A DNA stretch of 7,636 nt, from assembly GCA_015295885.1 (NCBI GenBank), contig DVEE01000361.1:1-7636 (forward strand), read 5' to 3'. Under the pieces are notes generated by a model, which saw only the letters and a list, made by a program, of their open reading frames with translations, was not told where the DNA came from and ran no database searches. Positions within the stretch are counted from its first letter, which is position 1; each line of letters begins with the position of its first letter. The position numbers were made by a program, and so were the translations under genes. Below, in pieces: positions 6,072 to 7,636 of this stretch. Origin of the DNA: Leptolyngbyaceae cyanobacterium M65_K2018_010. GTDB taxonomy: Bacteria > Cyanobacteriota > Cyanobacteriia > Phormidesmidales > Phormidesmidaceae.

Positions 6072-6479
6072 TCAGGAACCCGGTACGCCCTGCCATGTTC
6101 GCCGAGCCTGGGCTGATTCTACTAAGGACCTAACAATATCCAAGCTGAGCGGTTTGACTAAAAAGCCATCCAGCTCGGGGGTATCTTCCCGATGACTCCA
6201 TTGGGGGCTAGCTGAATCGGTTAAAGCCACAATGGTCATGTCGGCAGTGTAGGATGTCTGCCGCAAATGGCGCAGCAATGGCTGAGACCAGGCCTGGACA
6301 TTATTACCCACTAAAATGACCAGGCAGGGCTCGCCCTGTCTCAATCGATTAACGGCCTGCTCCATAGAACTTGCCACAAACACGGGATACTGCAAATCAG
6401 CTTCGATGGAGTGGATATTGCGAATTTCCTGTTGTTCTGGATCAAGGACTAGGATGTAGCGGTCATGGGTCGAAATCAT
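6072..6479 (-). CDS. Degenerate receiver-domain (CheY-like) protein lacking the phosphoacceptor Asp
   Basis: A 135-residue stand-alone receiver-like protein. The fold is readable: beta-1 YILVLD (8-13), beta-3 CLVILVG (52-58), beta-4 TIVALTDS (82-89) and beta-5 DGFLVKPLS (104-112). Thr87 and the conserved Lys109-Pro110 are kept. The acidic pair is reduced to Asp13. The position where beta-3 should end in the phosphorylated Asp is Val57-Gly58, so ordinary phosphotransfer should not occur. It may instead act through protein contacts, as known for pseudo-receivers. There is no output domain. I chose ATG 6479 because it lies just before beta-1; the frame could extend to a TTG at 6521, adding 14 residues that no receiver needs. 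No Shine-Dalgarno precedes either start. It is divergent from the OmpR-type regulator at 6898, an arrangement that hints at a functional link, not proven. Confidence 0.75.
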   Translation of the reverse strand: MISTHDRYILVLDPEQQEIRNIHSIEADLQYPVFVASSMEQAVNRLRQGEPCLVILVGNNVQAWSQPLLRHLRQTSYTADMTIVALTDSASPQWSHREDTPELDGFLVKPLSLDIVRSLVESAQARRTWQGVPGS

Positions 6480-6802
6480 ATTTAAGAGACCATAGCTGAC
6501 CCTATAGTACCCTTGGGTCAACTCGTGGGTTTAGACCACAAATCAGTTCTAGGGCTGTTTTTGGAGGATTTTTAAGGCTATGAATCCTATTTTCAAAATT
6601 TTTGGTCTTCCGTTTTTTTTAGACTGTATAAACGATTAGGGAAATTTTAGTAGTATGAATCTCCACCAAAAGAAATGGGCCGAAATTAATTGCAACAAAA
6701 ATCCAATCATCTTTAATTTACTTATCCTTTAGCTTCCGAGCCAGGGTGACGAGTTCCGAACTGAAAGGGCAATACTATCTGCTCGAAATGGACGCCAGAC
6801 CG
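6480..6802. other. AT-rich divergent control region between the two receiver genes
   Basis: No gene is supported here. The stretch 6541-6730 is strongly AT-rich, with a run of eight T at about 6613-6620. A weak minus-strand promoter for the receiver gene is TTGAAA (6591-6596) and TAAAAA (6569-6574) with a 16-base spacer, giving a leader of about 80 bases. TATGAATC occurs twice on the plus strand (6579-6586 and 6654-6661). The part near 6730-6800 shows nothing recognisable. Confidence 0.45.
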
Positions 6803-6820
6803 AGGGGAGGCCAGGGGAGG
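6803..6820 (+). repeat. Two AGGGGAGG copies one helical turn apart
   Basis: AGGGGAGG occurs at 6803-6810 and again at 6813-6820, a 10-base period that would place both copies on the same DNA face. They abut the NtcA-type site on its upstream side. They could be an operator for a second regulator, but no known protein is matched. Confidence 0.35.
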
Positions 6821-6862
6821 GTAACCCTAGCTACAAAAAACCTCAAGGGGCTTTGATATGTT
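6821..6862 (+). promoter_or_regulatory. NtcA-activated promoter of the response-regulator gene
   Basis: GTA (6821-6823), eight bases, then TAC (6832-6834) is the full NtcA consensus. Exactly 22 bases later comes TATGTT (6857-6862), fitting the TA-N3-T -10 element. This is the standard architecture of promoters switched on by NtcA under nitrogen shortage. Transcription would start near 6869, giving a 29-base leader. The NtcA half site lies within the palindrome AGGGTAACCCT (6818-6828). The match is seen in sequence; actual binding is inferred. Confidence 0.7.
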
Positions 6863-6897
6863 TGGCTGATAAAAATTGCAGTCTATAACTAAATCCA

Positions 6898-7636
6898 GTG
6901 GGTTCTATATCCGTCCAAATTATCGAGGGTAATCCCCATTTGCGATCGCTGCTGGGATGGCATCTTCAACAGGCTGGTTACAAAGTTTTCCAGTCTGCCG
7001 ACCTCATGCGGGCTCGGGAAGCCTTTCAAACTCGGCAACCCGATTTGGTAATTTTGGATTCCCAACTTCCCGACGGTGACGGTATCGAGTTTTGCCGCTG
7101 GTTGTGTGGCCACGGCCAACCCCTGGTTATGGTTCTATCCGCCAGCACCACCGAAGCGGACATCGTCAATGGGTTAAGGGCCGGGGCGGATGACTATCTC
7201 ACTAAGCCCTTTGGCATGCAGGAATTTTTAGCCCGAGTGGATGCCCTCACTCGTCGAGTGCGCCTGATGAATGCCCCCGCCTCCTTAACCTATGGTGAGC
7301 TGAACATTGATCTGGTTCAGCGGCGCGTTCACTTTCGAGGCGAATACATTGACCTCACCCCCCAGGAATTTAGTTTGCTCTACGTGCTCACCCAGGCGGC
7401 CGGATCCCCCTTAAGCCGCACCGACCTACTGCGCAGAGCCTGGCCCGATGAGATCGATAACCCCCGCACAGTGGATACCCACATTCTTTCTTTGCGCAAA
7501 AAGATCGAGATCGATCCCCGACAGCCTAATATCATTCAAACCGTCCGTAATGTCGGTTATCGGTTTAACATCGAGCGAGTAACCGCGGGCACCAACGGCC
7601 ACGGGCGACCAGATAGTCCCTCCTTGGCCTCATCCA
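6898..7636 (+). CDS. OmpR-family response regulator, NrrA/Rre37- or NblR-like (3' end beyond window)
   Basis: The visible 246 codons give an N-terminal receiver and a C-terminal winged-helix DNA-binding domain, so the protein acts as a transcription factor. In the receiver (about 6-122), Asp54 in VILDSQLPDGDG is the phosphoacceptor, with Ser81 and Lys103 (TKPF). The usual acidic pair after beta-1 is replaced by Glu10-Gly-Asn, which should weaken metal binding and phosphorylation. The DNA-binding domain (about 130-226) includes IDLTPQEFSLLYVL, LLRRAW, the recognition-helix region NPRTVDTHILSLRKKI and the final GYRF. Only a short tail can be missing, since OmpR regulators are usually 225-250 residues. 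The start is GTG 6898: the in-frame TAA at 6886-6888 and the lack of an earlier ATG leave no better choice. The NtcA-type promoter upstream favours a nitrogen-starvation regulator (NrrA/Rre37, or NblR of phycobilisome breakdown). Sequence alone does not separate these. Confidence 0.9.
   Translation, partial: MGSISVQIIEGNPHLRSLLGWHLQQAGYKVFQSADLMRAREAFQTRQPDLVILDSQLPDGDGIEFCRWLCGHGQPLVMVLSASTTEADIVNGLRAGADDYLTKPFGMQEFLARVDALTRRVRLMNAPASLTYGELNIDLVQRRVHFRGEYIDLTPQEFSLLYVLTQAAGSPLSRTDLLRRAWPDEIDNPRTVDTHILSLRKKIEIDPRQPNIIQTVRNVGYRFNIERVTAGTNGHGRPDSPSLASS
6942..6949. repeat. HIP1 palindrome GCGATCGC
   Basis: A perfect HIP1 octamer near the start of the response-regulator gene, covering the LRSL codons (15-18). 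Confidence 0.75.

Noticed and set aside
5731..6195. 154-codon plus-strand ORF across the end of the permease gene
   Set aside because: It is a shifted frame of the permease C-terminus followed by the antisense of the receiver gene; the composition is not protein-like.
6715..6735. HLR1-like (RpaB) direct repeat around TTTACTTATCCTTTAGCTT
   Set aside because: Only the first half resembles the consensus and the spacing of the second half is wrong.
6834..6856. A-run plus CCTCAAGGGG as an intrinsic terminator
   Set aside because: The possible stem is only two to three pairs in either direction and it sits inside the NtcA promoter spacer.
6889..7119. 76-codon minus-strand ORF at the right end
   Set aside because: It is the antisense of the response-regulator receiver domain, whose plus-strand translation carries clear family motifs.

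Overview
The window most likely comes from a moderately GC-rich cyanobacterium. The evidence is three HIP1 palindromes (GCGATCGC at 934, 3302 and 6942), a 92-residue protein of the cyanobacterial Npun_R1517 type, a protein ending in a DUF4278 motif (a family common in cyanobacteria), and an NtcA-type promoter (GTA-N8-TAC-N22-TA-N3-T) in front of an OmpR-family response regulator. Genus cannot be assigned from this sequence.

Layout, left to right. At the left edge the minus strand carries the first 46 codons of an exported protein with a strong Shine-Dalgarno (1-139), and upstream of it on the same strand an RmlD-like short-chain reductase (352-1269). An 816-base divergent gap (1270-2085) without a convincing gene follows; it holds an AT-rich core, one strong hairpin and one doubtful 45-codon ORF. 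On the plus strand come the Npun_R1517-type regulator (2086-2364), a full-consensus sigma-70 promoter (2381-2409) with a roughly 200-base structured leader, a two-helix membrane protein with DUF4278 (2622-2966) and, 17 bases later, N-acetylglucosamine-6-phosphate deacetylase nagA (2984-4129). A 252-base gap with competing GC-rich hairpins separates nagA from a lactate/glycolate permease of the LctP family (4382-6043). The permease converges on a degenerate receiver-domain protein (6072-6479, minus). After an AT-rich divergent region, an OmpR-type response regulator runs off the right edge (6898-7636).

How the genes fit together: the DUF4278 gene and nagA look like a two-gene transcription unit driven by the strong promoter, so amino-sugar recycling may be tied to an envelope protein of unknown role. 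The permease next to nagA suggests a carbon-uptake theme, but the 252-base gap with hairpins makes shared transcription unlikely. The right end is a divergent pair of receiver proteins, both atypical: one has lost the phosphoacceptor Asp, while the other keeps it but lacks the usual acidic pair. The second has an NtcA-activated promoter layout, which points to a nitrogen-starvation regulator of the NrrA/Rre37 or NblR kind. I see no CRISPR array, insertion sequence, rRNA or complete tRNA gene, and no clear evidence of a new multi-gene system.
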